From contig CM065298.1 of the NCBI GenBank assembly GCA_032871835.1, positions 8,977,596-9,041,595 on the forward strand: 64,000 nt of DNA, given 5' to 3'. The position numbers and the translations under genes were made by a program. The stretch is from Dipteronia dyeriana (lineage: Eukaryota > Streptophyta > Magnoliopsida > Sapindales > Sapindaceae). Positions 25,201 through 35,664 of this stretch are shown here, piece by piece. Numbering within the stretch: the stretch's first letter is position 1; every line of letters begins with the position of its first letter. The notes under the pieces are model-generated. The model made no database searches. It was not told the origin of the DNA and worked only from the letters and a program-made list of their open reading frames with translations.

Positions 25201-26269
25201 CATTATACGCCTGTTGCTGACTGAAAAGAGCATGATTTTGTTGTTGATGTAGTGGAGGTCCCTGGAATCCATGATCAAATCTACGATAACATTTCAAGGC
25301 ACCATGAACAGGCTTGTTACAGACCTGGCAGTGAATGCGTCCTTTGTTGTTGAATGAACCTCCAGACCTTCCATTTCTACCTCTTCCACGATTTCCTCCA
25401 CCTCTACTGTTGAATGAGCCTCCATCTCTTTGTCCTTTCTTTTCTTGAGTATTATTAATCACATATTTAGCTGAAGCTTGACCAACTTCAAGATGATTAG
25501 GAGAATCAAGATGCTCTAACCTCTGTTCATGCCTCATTAAAAGATATTGAGCATCTTCAAGAGGAATAAACCTATGTTGTGTAGAAATAACAGCCACAAT
25601 AGCATCAAAATCATGTCCTACTCTGTTGATCAAAGCAAGAACAAGATCACGATCTCTAACTTCTTCACCAGCAGCCATCAAAGCATCTCCAATGTTCTAT
25701 ATTTTGAGCACAAAATCACTAATCGAATCAGATCCTTTTTTAACAGATTGAAGCTGATTTCTGAGTTGAGCTACTTTAGCCATGAATTGCTGAGAAAATA
25801 ATCTCTCTAGTCGATTCCAGACTTCAAAGGAGGTCTTACAACCTATAACCTGACCAATGAGATTCTCACTAATGGTTGAATAGATCCAACCCATTAGGAG
25901 TTTATCTATACGTTTCCAGCAAGTAAATTCCTTAGTCATTCTTCTTTCCACAATTTTTTCACCAAACTGATTTGTAACTTCAATATTTTCATACACAGTT
26001 TGAGGTTGATTCGTATCACAAAGAAAATCCTCAAGATCTAAAGCTTGGATAGAAGGTAATACCAGTGTTTTCCAGTAAAGGTAGTTCGATCTGTTGAGTT
26101 TGATAGGCATATTGTAATTCAAGCTTTTTGTTAACATAGAGAACTCCATTGTTGTTGTGATTCCTTGAGTAAATTGACTTTGTTCTAAGATTGGAGACGA
26201 TCGTGAACCATCTTCTTCTTCAGACCTTCGATTGTGATCCAAAATCGGTGAATTAGAGTGATTTGCCAT
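25169..26269 (-). pseudogene. copia gag (broken)
   Basis: The N-terminal frame (190 codons, ATG at 26269) includes KLNRSNYLYWKTLVLP and FEVWNRLERLFSQQF, typical of copia gag. A single TAG near 25694 separates it from the C-terminal part, which has a Gly/Arg-rich linker and the zinc knuckle. The protein would coat retrotransposon RNA in cytoplasmic particles. The stop and downstream frameshift mean it is not functional here. Confidence 0.75.
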
Positions 26270-26849
26270 GACGTTTAGTCAATGAAAGCTCTGATACCAT
26301 AAAGAGACTACAAAGTATATGACAAAAGTACTGAGAGAAAAACGAAGTTTAAGAGCTTTGAAAGAAACTCCATCAATGGCAGTTTTTATTTTTCAGTTCT
26401 TGTATTTCTCATATTACAGAGGTCTCAATTATTTATGATCAACTTTTTTACACACGCTAAAAGCATTTCTTGAAATCTTATCCAATCACAATTAGACAAT
26501 TAATTTCAGTTAGACTAACTGTAACTAATTTTACATTAACGTCTAACAAACTTTCCTAAGCTTAGTCAGACTATAATGAAACCATTAGTTAATTATTTCC
26601 TTCCATCACCGTTAACATTGGTTACCTGATTATAGCTTGTACAGCTGCAGCCAGGCTACTATCGCAAAGCTGTTTTATAATGCTCTGCTTTTTGGTTGAC
26701 ACTCTGTTCTTGCGTGTACAAAGCATCAGTAGGTTTAGCTTTTGCTTGCAGTAGGTTTAGCTTTTGCTTGTTTTAGCTTTAGCTTGCTTCTTTGCACTTA
26801 GCATGCATGTTGACTGATCACACGAGTTACTAGAACCTCCTTGGTTATC

Positions 26850-27963
26850 AGTGTGCTGATCTTATTGCTTTATTTGCTTTCAGATTCTCCATTAAAGTTA
26901 AAATGGCATTAGATGTTATTTTTTCAGATTAATGCCAATCAAAAGAAGCTGACTACATATGTCGGTGGACTGTATTAGTATTACCTTGAAAAATCAATAT
27001 TCAGTGATGGCATGTGCTAACTGGGTAAGAGGCTGTAAATATCCTATTTATGTGATTTACTGCCTCAAGGCATATCTATGTTTTCTAATTTCTTTTGTTC
27101 TATGCAAAGCTTCTGCATTTTTGTCATTGAACATTAATTACGTTGGATAACCACATATCTAGGTGAATCAAATTGCCTTGCCTAGATGCATTGTGAACAA
27201 AGGTTAAGAACAATTGATGCCTTAAACCTCATAATATTTGAAAATTTGCATGTTTGAAATTTCTTGCCTTTCCAAACCATCTTGCGCTTTGTTAGCTATC
27301 TGAGTTCTGATCTGATTTTCTTCATGAAGGATACAAGTAAAATGCTCTGCAGGCATAGACCCTTTGCATATCTTTGCTCTTTGCAGCTACTGTGCTTGAT
27401 TTGAATATTTGACATCACTAAATTATGTGAAAGTCTTTATTTTATCTCCCAATTTTAGAATGTGATTCAATTTTCGATCGAGTATCTTATTTTCTATGCA
27501 GGGTAAGTGGGCAAAACATTCCTTTGGATGGAATGTGATTCTGCATCTTTCAACAGGAAGGACAGAATTTGACTAGGTCAGTACTAAAGATAGAAATTAA
27601 TATATATTATAGTAGTTGTTGAAATGGATAAAATAAGATCAGGTAAGTCTTTTTTAGATTTGGTGTGCGATGATCTCATTACTTTCATTCATTTTAAAAT
27701 TTTATCTATGAATATGTGATATCTAATTGAGTATATGTCTTCACCTTAATACTTCAGCTCCTCCACTTATTTTGTCATTGAATGATACACTTTCAAATGA
27801 TTGATGCCCTCAAAAGTTTTTTGATACTGTTATCTCTTATGGCTCAAAGAATCAATTCCAAGTCAATTTGTATGACGCTAAACTAGGCAAGTGGATTTGA
27901 CTATCTTCTTCTTTTTTTCAGTCATAAAATAAACTTGATTAAGTAACTTTTGACAAGCTATAA
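26850..27963 (+). repeat. Degenerate resistance-gene flank copy, left of the copia insertion
   Basis: Landmarks shared with other copies include 'GTAAGTGGGCAAAA..CTTTGG' (27505-27530, compare 35200-35225), 'TTGACTAGGT' (27570, compare 35265), 'GTGCGATGATCTCATTACTTT' (27662, compare 33585-33605) and 'TAAACTAGGCAAGTGGATTTGA' (27880, compare 35548-35570). It contains no coding sequence and is interrupted by the copia element at 27964. Confidence 0.5.
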
Positions 27964-28196
27964 TGTTAGAATATTATCATTAATTAGGAGATTGTATAGT
28001 TGACTTTGTTAGAATATTATCATTAATTAGGAGATTGTATAGTTGACTTGACTGATTTGATTAGAATCAATTAGAGGATCAATTAGGATCAATTAGCTTA
28101 ATTGTAGATTGTTGTTTCCTATTGTATCTATTGTATTTTCTTATAAATTACCTCCAATATGGAGAAGAATATATAACAAAAATTCTGAATTGTTCA
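27964..28196 (+). repeat. 5' LTR of the copia element
   Basis: It is 233 bp, TGTTAGAATA..TTGTTCA. The first 86 bases are two perfect tandem copies of a 43-bp unit (27964-28006 and 28007-28049). TATAAATTA (28142-28150) is the likely TATA region. Confidence 0.93.
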
Positions 28197-28209
28197 TGGT
28201 ATCAGAGCC
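28197..28209 (+). other. Primer binding site, initiator tRNA-Met
   Basis: TGGTATCAGAGCC directly follows the 5' LTR and is complementary to the 3' end of plant initiator tRNA-Met, the usual primer for copia reverse transcription. Confidence 0.92.
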
Positions 28210-28440
28210 TAAGGATTTAGGTTTTCTGTTTCTACTCTTCTAAATAAAAATTTCTACAGTTTTCTATCTTTTTCTTTTTTCTTTTTTTCTTTTCTAAAGC
28301 AATAGGACTGCTACCTATTGTTTTCTGGTGTCTTACCGGAATAACTGTCGCCAGCGTCGTATCAACCTCGTCGGTCTTCTTCAACCCATCGTCGATCGTT
28401 CCCAACCCAACATCGATCGTCTTCAGCCTTACCATCTGCT

Positions 28441-28580
28441 CACAATCTATCGCGACCCGACCCGTGTCGGCTTTCTTTCTCCTTCATTAGCGACCCACGT
28501 CGCCTGATTTCTCCACCATTAGCGACCCACGTCGCCGCTCAATTCCTTTCTCCTCCATCAGAGACCCACGTCGCCCAATT
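28441..28580 (+). repeat. Short tandem repeats in the copia leader
   Basis: 'TTAGCGACCCACGTCGCC' recurs at about 28488 and 28521, with a variant 'TCAGAGACCCACGTCGCC' at about 28558 and a partial copy at 28450. The unit is about 35-45 bp. It lies in the untranslated leader before the gag ATG. Confidence 0.6.
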
Positions 28581-28685
28581 TATATATATATATATATATA
28601 TTTATATATTTACCGGTAAAAAAAATAGTAAAAGTCAAATTTTTCTTTCATTTGCTTCCACTGATACTTTTATACTACCATTACT

Positions 28686-31600
28686 ATGGGCAACGGAGAC
28701 GAAGAATCAGACGTATCTAGCCACACAATTCCACCACCAATACTTCATCAAATTTATTCTCATGATAACTCATCTAAGATTGAGATTAAATTGGATGGAT
28801 CAAACTACCATTTATGGTCCAAGTTTGTTGAGATCTTCGTGGCTGGAAAAGACAAATACGGTTTTCTCATAGGGGAATGTGTTAAGCCTGCCACCACCAG
28901 TCCCACCTATAGGCGATGGTTGGCCGATAATGATCTTGTGCAAGGATGGCTCCTCGGATCTATGACTCCCAAAATTATGGGGATGTTTATCCGATTACCT
29001 ACTGCTCAGGCCATTTGGGAAGCAGTTGCTCGTACTTACTATGATGGTGCAGATCAATCCATCATTTATGAACTCAACAGCAAAGCATTCCATATGCGTC
29101 AATCTGGGCGACCTATTGCTGAGTATTACGGGGAATTGAACATAATATGACAGGAGTTAGATCAACGTTACCCGAATGATATGACTGATGCTACAGATAT
29201 GGTTTGACTAAATGATCACATTGAAAAACAAAGAGTATACATGTTTCTTGCAGGACTAGACCCTGAATTTGACAAAGTATGAGCTGATGTGTTACGTATG
29301 GATCCATTTCCTGGTGTTGAATGAGCATTTGCCTATATCCGTTGTGAGGCACAGCGTCAAGCCACTATGCTAGCTTCCCCACAAATAAGTGACAGCTCTG
29401 CTCTATTAATCAATAAAGGGGTTTCAGGAGACAAAATGTACTCACTTTGGACAGAAGAATCATATCCGAGGTGCCTACTGGAGATTGCATGGGTATCCTG
29501 AGTGGTACCTGGAAAAAAAGAAGAAAGGGCCTCCAAGAACTGGAACTGCCTCTCTTGCGTCTTCCTCCAGCAACTCATCCATTCCACAGGGTAATATGTG
29601 TGATTCCAAAATTTAATTCCTCAACTCAGGTACATTTCATTCTGCTTTTAATGTTTCTACAATTTCTAGTAATAATACCTGGATAATTGATTCTGGTGCA
29701 ACAGATCACATGACTTTTAACTCTCAAAACTTTAGTCATCATACTCCGACCGAAACAAAGAATGTGTCATATGCTGATGGTACACCCACCCCAGTTCTTG
29801 GGGCTGGATCCATATCACTAACTCCATTCTTACATTTATCATCTGTTTTACATGTGCCCACTTTATCTAACAACTTACTCTCAATCAGTCAAATCACTAA
29901 ATCTCTAAACTGTGTTGTGACATTCTGGCCTTCTCATTGTGTATTTCAGGACATCACAACCAAGGAGACGATTGGAACTGGTAGGAAAAAAGGAGGGTTG
30001 TACTACTTTACAGCAGACAATGTTTCCAGTCATCCTCACAAAGTAGCACAAGTTAGAACCAACAACGAGGGTAATATTTTCCTTTGCCATAGGCATCTAG
30101 GTCATTGTTCTTTTTAATATCTCAAATTTTTATTTCCTTTGTTGTTTAAAACTGTTAAGCACAATAATATACAGTGTGAGACATGTGTTCTGTCAAAACA
30201 TCATCGCACTGTTTGTCCCCCTAGTAATAATAATAAAAGATCTATGCATTTCTCCCTTGTTCATTCTGATGTTTGGGGTCCATCTAACGTTGTATCTATA
30301 TCTGGTATGCGTTGGTTTGTTACGTTTATTGATGATTGTACTCGTATGACATGGATTTTTCTTTTAAAAAATAAAAGTGATGTATGTGACGTTTTTCAAA
30401 AGTTTTATCATATGATTCTCACACAATTTCATAAGAAAATTCAAGTTTTACGCTCAGATAATGGTGGTGAATATTTGAATCATAATGTAAAAGCTTTTTG
30501 TTTGAAAAACGGTATTCTTCACCAAACATCTTATGCACATACCCCACAACAAAATGGTACTGCCGAGCGTAAAAATCGTCATCTCTTAGAGGTTGCACAA
30601 TCTTTACTGCTCAGAATGCATATGCCTAAATCTTTTTAGGGTGATGCAGTACTATCTGCTGCATATCTCATTAATCGTATGCCATCCAGTGTTCTATCTT
30701 TTCAAACTCCGTTACAATCCTTGTCTCATTACTGTGATGTTAACTCTGCATTGCATATTCTTCCTCGGGTTTTTGGCTGTGTGGTATATGTACATGTTCA
30801 TACTCCTCATCGAGGAAAGCTAGATCCACGTGCTCTTAAGTGTGTTTTTATAGGATACTCTAGCTCACAAAAAGGATACAAATGTTATCATCCTCCATCC
30901 CGTAGGGTATTTGTGTCACAGGATGTTACTTTCAGGGAGAATGAGGCATATTTTACCTCGGAGACTTCTCTTCAGGGAGAGAATTTGAACTATGAAGGGA
31001 AGTCTCCTAAAACTGCTGACAATGGTATACCTATTAGTCTGAGAAGTCAATCTTTCGAGAAAAAAAATCTATCTTTGGAAAGTAAGATTCATGATAGTCT
31101 CACAGAAAAGATAGAACCAACATTGAGAGTGTATGAAAGAAGGAATAAAGAGAAAGAGAAAGAGAAACAGAGGGAGTCAGTTCTCATACAGGTAGTACAA
31201 CCTTCCTCTTCTTCATCACCGGTTCGTCAATCAGACTCTAAGGTTAAAAATGCTCCTGACGTAACTCTTGAACTCTCCTCTTTATCTAATGATATATCCA
31301 ATCACACAAATCCTGATCTCAGTCCAGCTACTAGACGGTATCCTAGTCGAGAACATAGACCACCTGTACGATTTAGTTTTTCCCCCGAACGACCTTCAGC
31401 AGATAGTAATGCTCTTTACTCTATTACTAATTACATCTCAACTCACAGACTATCTGAAACATTTAAAACCTTTACACATCAATTATCCTCTATATCTATT
31501 CCTAGTAAATTGCAGGATGCATTGACAGACCAAAATTGGGTCCGAGCCATGGATGAAGAGAATAAAGCTTTACAAAAAAATTGTACCTGGGAGATAGTGG

Positions 31601-33006
31601 ATCTTCCTAAAGGAAATAAGGATGTTGGATGTCGATGGGTATATACCATCAAACACAAGGCAGATGGCTCAATTGAAAGATACAAGGCTAGGTTGGTTGC
31701 CAAAGGGTACACTCAGACTTACGGGGTTGACTATCAGGAGACCTTTGCCCCGGTAGCAAAGTTGAACACTGTTAGAGTACTTCTCTCACTAGCAGCTAAT
31801 CTGGAGTGGCCTTTGAAACAATTTGATGTAAAGAATGCCTTCTTACATAGGGAACTCAGTGAAGAAGTTTATATGGATCTCCCCCCTGGTTTTGATTCTC
31901 AAACTGGTAAAGTCTGTAAACTAAAAAAGGCTCTCTACAGACTAAAACAATAACCTAGAACCTGGTTCGGACGACTCAGTACTTCCATGAGGAAATTTGG
32001 ATATGAACAGAGTAACTCTGATCACACCTTATTCTTCAAACGAAAGGGTGACAAAATCACTATACTAATCGTCTATGTTGATGATATGATTGTTACAGGA
32101 AACGATGATCTGGAGATGACTAATCTTCAAAGTCACTTGGCCACAGAGTTTGAAATGAAAGACCTAGGACGGTCAAAACATGGGATTTTCCTTAGTCAGA
32201 GAAAGTATGTTCTTGATCTGCTTACAGAAACTGGGATGCTTGCTAGCAAACCAGTAGATACTCTTATTGATCAAAATCACAAGTTATGTGAATGTCCAGA
32301 TCACCCTGATCAAACCCCGGCAAACAAAGAAAGATATCAAAGGCTGGTTGGTAAACTTATCTACTTATCGCATACTCGTCCTGATATTGCATATGCGGTG
32401 AGTGTGGTAAGCCAATTTATGCACGCTCCCACTCAGAGTCACATGGATGCAGTACTTCGGATTCTAAGATACTTAAAAGGATCTCCTGGCAGGGGATTAA
32501 TGTTCTCTAAGAATGGACATCTAGACATCAAGGGATACACAGATGCTGATTGGGCTGGGAATGCTAGTGATCGGATGTCTACTTCTGGTTACTTTACCTT
32601 TATAGGAGGTAACCTAGTCACTTGGCGGAGTAAGAAACAGACTGTGGTGTCACGATCCAGTGCTGAAGCAGAATTTCGAGGGATTGTCCAAGGAATTACT
32701 GAATTACTGTGGTTGAAAAACTTATTAGAGGATTTGGGATTTCACCCAAAGGATAGTATGAAGCTATATTGTGATAATAAAGCTTCAGTACAGATTGCCA
32801 ATAATCCTGTCCAACATGATCGTACCAAACATGTGGAAATTGATCGATTCTTCATCATAGAGAAATTAGAAGTGAAAATAATTGAGCTTCCGCATGTATC
32901 AAGTAAAGATCAACTTGCAGATATCCTTACAAAGGCCATTAATGGAAGGAACTTTCATGACTCAATTAGCAAGTTGGGCATGAGTGACATCTATGCACTA
33001 ACTTGA
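28686..33006 (+). pseudogene. copia gag-pol polyprotein, multiply interrupted
   Basis: Gag begins at the ATG at 28686 (KLDGSNYHLWSKF). In-frame TGA codons occur at 29148, 29205, 29280 and 29322. A frameshift before the zinc-knuckle region (about 29430) moves to the frame used by the rest. Protease has DSGATDH (about 29690). Integrase has HLGH, CETC, the DD(35)E elements (LVHSDVWG, LRSDNGGEY) and QQNGTAERKNRH, interrupted by TAA at 30115 and TAG at 30637. RT has [20 protein letters not shown] and YVDDM, interrupted by TAA at 31951. RNase H has YTDADWAG and ends at 33006. Between MKDLG and RSKHGIF about 10 residues are missing relative to the family. No complete product can be made. Confidence 0.88.
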
Positions 33007-33013
33007 GGGGGAG
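33005..33013 (+). other. Polypurine tract
   Basis: GAGGGGGAG lies directly before the 3' LTR, the usual primer for plus-strand synthesis. Confidence 0.85.
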
Positions 33014-33246
33014 TGTTAGAATATTATCATTAATTAGGAGATTGTATAGTTGACTTTGTTAGAATATTATCATTAATTAGGAGATTGTATAGTTGACTTG
33101 ACTGATTTGATTAGAATCAATTAGAGGATCAATTAGGATCAATTAGCTTAATTGTAGATTGTTGTTTCCTATTGTATCTATTGTATTTTCCTATAAATTA
33201 CCTCCAATATGGAGAAGAATATATAACAAAAATTCTGAATTGTTCA
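33014..33246 (+). repeat. 3' LTR of the copia element
   Basis: 233 bp, identical to the 5' LTR except C at 33191 in place of T at 28141. It carries the same 43-bp tandem duplication. Confidence 0.93.
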
Positions 33247-33686
33247 TATACTTTTCCTTCTTTAAACAAAATAATAATAAATTGTTTGTAGAATGCTTCC
33301 TCATGCCAATTGCAGATCAGCATGAAAATCCTAATGGAGAATAAACTTTCAAGTGGAAGCAAGTATTCGTGCCTTTATGTATTGTCATGATAGGTTAAGG
33401 AGAAAGTTTTATTTGACTAAAATACAGTCCAGATAACTGCAGATACATTTATTTTAGACCTTGTTTGCATCTGAATTTTTGAAATCATATTCATTTTCAG
33501 ATTTTTCTATCTCAGGGAGAGGTATAGGCCATTGGGTTCCAGAAGCACATAAACCTCTTGTCTCTCGAGTAAGTCTTTCAGATAAGGCGTGTGATGATCT
33601 TATTACTTTGTTTCCTCTATAACTTCCCCTTAGAATATTTGATAGCTAATTGAGTCGATCTTGGCCTTAATAATTTAGTGTCCTTC

Positions 33687-34491
33687 TGTTAGGTTTTGAC
33701 TCGTATTCTCAAGTGAACCCAATGTTAACCAAAAAAGATTCAATTGATGTGGAACTTCCTAGAGACGTGGGATAACGTTTGGAAGTTAAAGATGGTGTTT
33801 AAGGGAGGTTTGAAGACGAAGAATAACAGATGAAAATAGGAAAGGTGTTTTCTTCTAGAAGTTCTTGTGCTAATCAGATTAGGAAAGTCCTGTACTGAAA
33901 AGAAAAAGATTTCTTATAAACAAGAAGACTTGTCATAAATAGGAAATATTATTTATGTGGAACAAGCAATTCTTGTACGTTTAGGAGTAGGATTTCCTCT
34001 TATGTTAAACTCCATGTAACTAGTATAAATAGACCTTGTATCTAGGTTATTATGTGTGGAGGCAAAAGAACAACATGTAACATCAGAGAGTGGAGAGATC
34101 CAGGGTGAGAGACCCGTAGGAATATCTGGGGAGAGATCAAAGGGAATATCAGTTGATCAAGTTAGAGATCCGTGGGTGATATTCAAGGGAGACCTAGGGG
34201 ATATTGTGGGGTTCTTGATGAGGATCTTGTGAGCATGGTCTAGGGTTTGGGTGTGAGAGAGAATCCTGGAATATATGGTTGTAACAATTTGTCATATAGT
34301 GGAATTTTCTCTGTCGTCCTGACGGCCCGTGGTTTTTTACCCGATTTGGGTTTTTCACGTATATCTTGTATTGTAATTGGTTTATTTTCCCTCATCTATT
34401 TTTTCTGTTATTGACGTTATTAATTGCTATGATTTATGAGTATATATTAGACCGACGATTCCGTATTCTTCGGTTCCAAAAATCTCCAACA
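33687..34491 (+). mobile_element. Solo LTR of a Ty1/copia element
   Basis: The 805-bp block begins TGTTAGGTTTTG and ends CTCCAACA, flanked by perfect 5-bp duplications CCTTC (33682-33686 and 34492-34496). TATAAATAGACC (34022-34033) is a plausible TATA box. The downstream part has the motif 'GTGGTTTTTTACCCGATTTGGGTTTTTCACGTA', a familiar feature near the R-U5 region of plant copia (Tork-like) LTRs. No internal domain remains, so this is the product of LTR-LTR recombination. Confidence 0.85.
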
Positions 34492-34764
34492 CCTTCCACA
34501 TTCTACTACAAGATTCTGCCATAGATGAATGAATTGTCAAGTGATCTATGCCTATCAAAACTTTCGATATCTTTGTTTTGTATGGCTCGAAGAATCAATC
34601 TCATATGATGGTGTGTGATGTTAAACTATACAAGTGGTTTGAATATGATATTGATTTTCTATCATCAAGTATTTCTTGATTACTTAATTTTTGATAATGT
34701 TTCATCTCGAATATTAAAATTAAAAACTAATTTGATTTTTCTGTCAAATTATTTTATACCATAT

Positions 34765-35042
34765 AGATTTTTTTTTTAAAACAAGAACAAGCAGCAGTGC
34801 TGTCAACAAGGGAAACCAAAAAAAAAAAAAACAACAAAGGCAGGGAAACACACAGCACCAGAAGGGAAAGAACAAAACAAAAAGAAGGAAAGAAACCAGA
34901 AAACCTCACCCAACAAAGAACTACCCAGGCAGTTCTGCCTCAACAATTCTCCTAATGCAATTTGGAAAATCCTCCAACGAAAATATAATATTTGCTTTGT
35001 TTCTGTTCCTCCTCAAACAGAAACAAAGCAAATATTATATTC
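34765..35042. mobile_element. A-rich retroposon-like insert ending in a perfect hairpin
   Basis: A run of T (34769-34779) precedes A-rich DNA, similar in style to the retroposon in the receptor kinase intron, suggesting a minus-strand poly(A) insertion. The right part, 34982-35005 and 35018-35041, forms two perfect 24-bp inverted arms around a 12-base loop. I could not find a target duplication, so the ends are uncertain. Confidence 0.35.
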
Positions 35043-35664
35043 TTTTATCGATTGTTGTTTATGTGTGTAAGACAAACAAAGAAATCAATCATACGAGTTC
35101 ACAAGTTATTTAGTGCCAACAGGGACTTCTTGATATGAGCTCCCCTATTGAGGCTGTGGATTTATTAATTTTTAATCATATATTTTATTTTTGATGCAAG
35201 GTAAGTGGGCAAAATCTTTGGTTGGAATTCAATTGTGCATCTTTTGATAAGCCGGACAACATTTGACTAGGTTAGTCCTTTTAATAGAAATTACTGTATT
35301 TGAAATACACCAAATTAGAAAAATCTATGTCTTGACCTTAATACATTTTCATATATGGCGTTTGATAATTTTCCTTCAATTTGATAGCTAATTGAGTTTA
35401 TGTTGTAACCTTAATACATTGGTATCCTTCTTCTCTGGCATTCTTGGAGGATTTTTTTTATTGAAGATGGATGGTCAAGCGATCGATGCCTATCAAAATG
35501 TTATTGTCTTGTACTGCATGAAGAATCAATGTCAAATGTTGTGTCATTAAACTAGGCAAGTGACTTTGAATATCTTATTTGATTTTCTAACTTAAGGTAT
35601 AATCTTTATATAACTAATTTTCTTCCCTCTTGATTAGTTAGTACAGTGCATATTCGGGGCAGGT

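Larger units (their letters stand above)
24540..26548 (-). mobile_element. Truncated Ty1/copia retrotransposon: 5' LTR, gag and protease only
   Basis: A probable 5' LTR (26548 down to about 26300) starts TGTTAGACG on the minus strand. It is followed by ATGGTATCAGAGC (about 26288-26300), an initiator-tRNA-Met primer site. Gag-like frames at 26269-25697 and 25681-25169 share a frame separated by one TAG and contain a retrotransposon gag (UBN2-type) region and a CCHC knuckle (CQVCNKPVHGALKCY). A frameshift near 25200 leads into a protease block (WYFDSGATNHITSD, about 25085). Sequence homologous to copia ends just before the integrase. Integrase, RT, RNase H and the 3' LTR are missing. Confidence 0.75.
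27964..33246 (+). mobile_element. Ty1/copia LTR retrotransposon, structurally complete, coding-defective
   Basis: The element is 5283 bp with 233-bp LTRs (27964-28196 and 33014-33246), TG..CA ends, a primer site directly after the 5' LTR and a purine tract directly before the 3' LTR. Flanks are TATAA (27959-27963) and TATAC (33247-33251), a 4-of-5 target duplication. Domain order gag-protease-integrase-RT-RNase H is the Ty1/copia order. The LTRs differ at a single position (T at 28141, C at 33191), indicating a recent insertion. The coding region nevertheless has at least seven stops, one frameshift and a small RT deletion, so this copy was probably mobilised in trans. Confidence 0.92.
33247..35640 (+). 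repeat. Degenerate resistance-gene flank copies upstream of CNL1
   Basis: At least two copies of the flank motif occur in series. One holds 'GTGTGATGATCTTATTACTTTG' (33588) and 'GTCAAGTGATCTATGCCTATCAAAA' (34535). The next holds 'AAGTGGGCAAAATCTTTGG' (35202), 'GACCTTAATACATTT' (35333) and 'GTCAAGCGATCGATGCCTATCAAAA' (35473). The first is split by the solo LTR at 33687-34491. No exon is recognisable. Confidence 0.5.
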
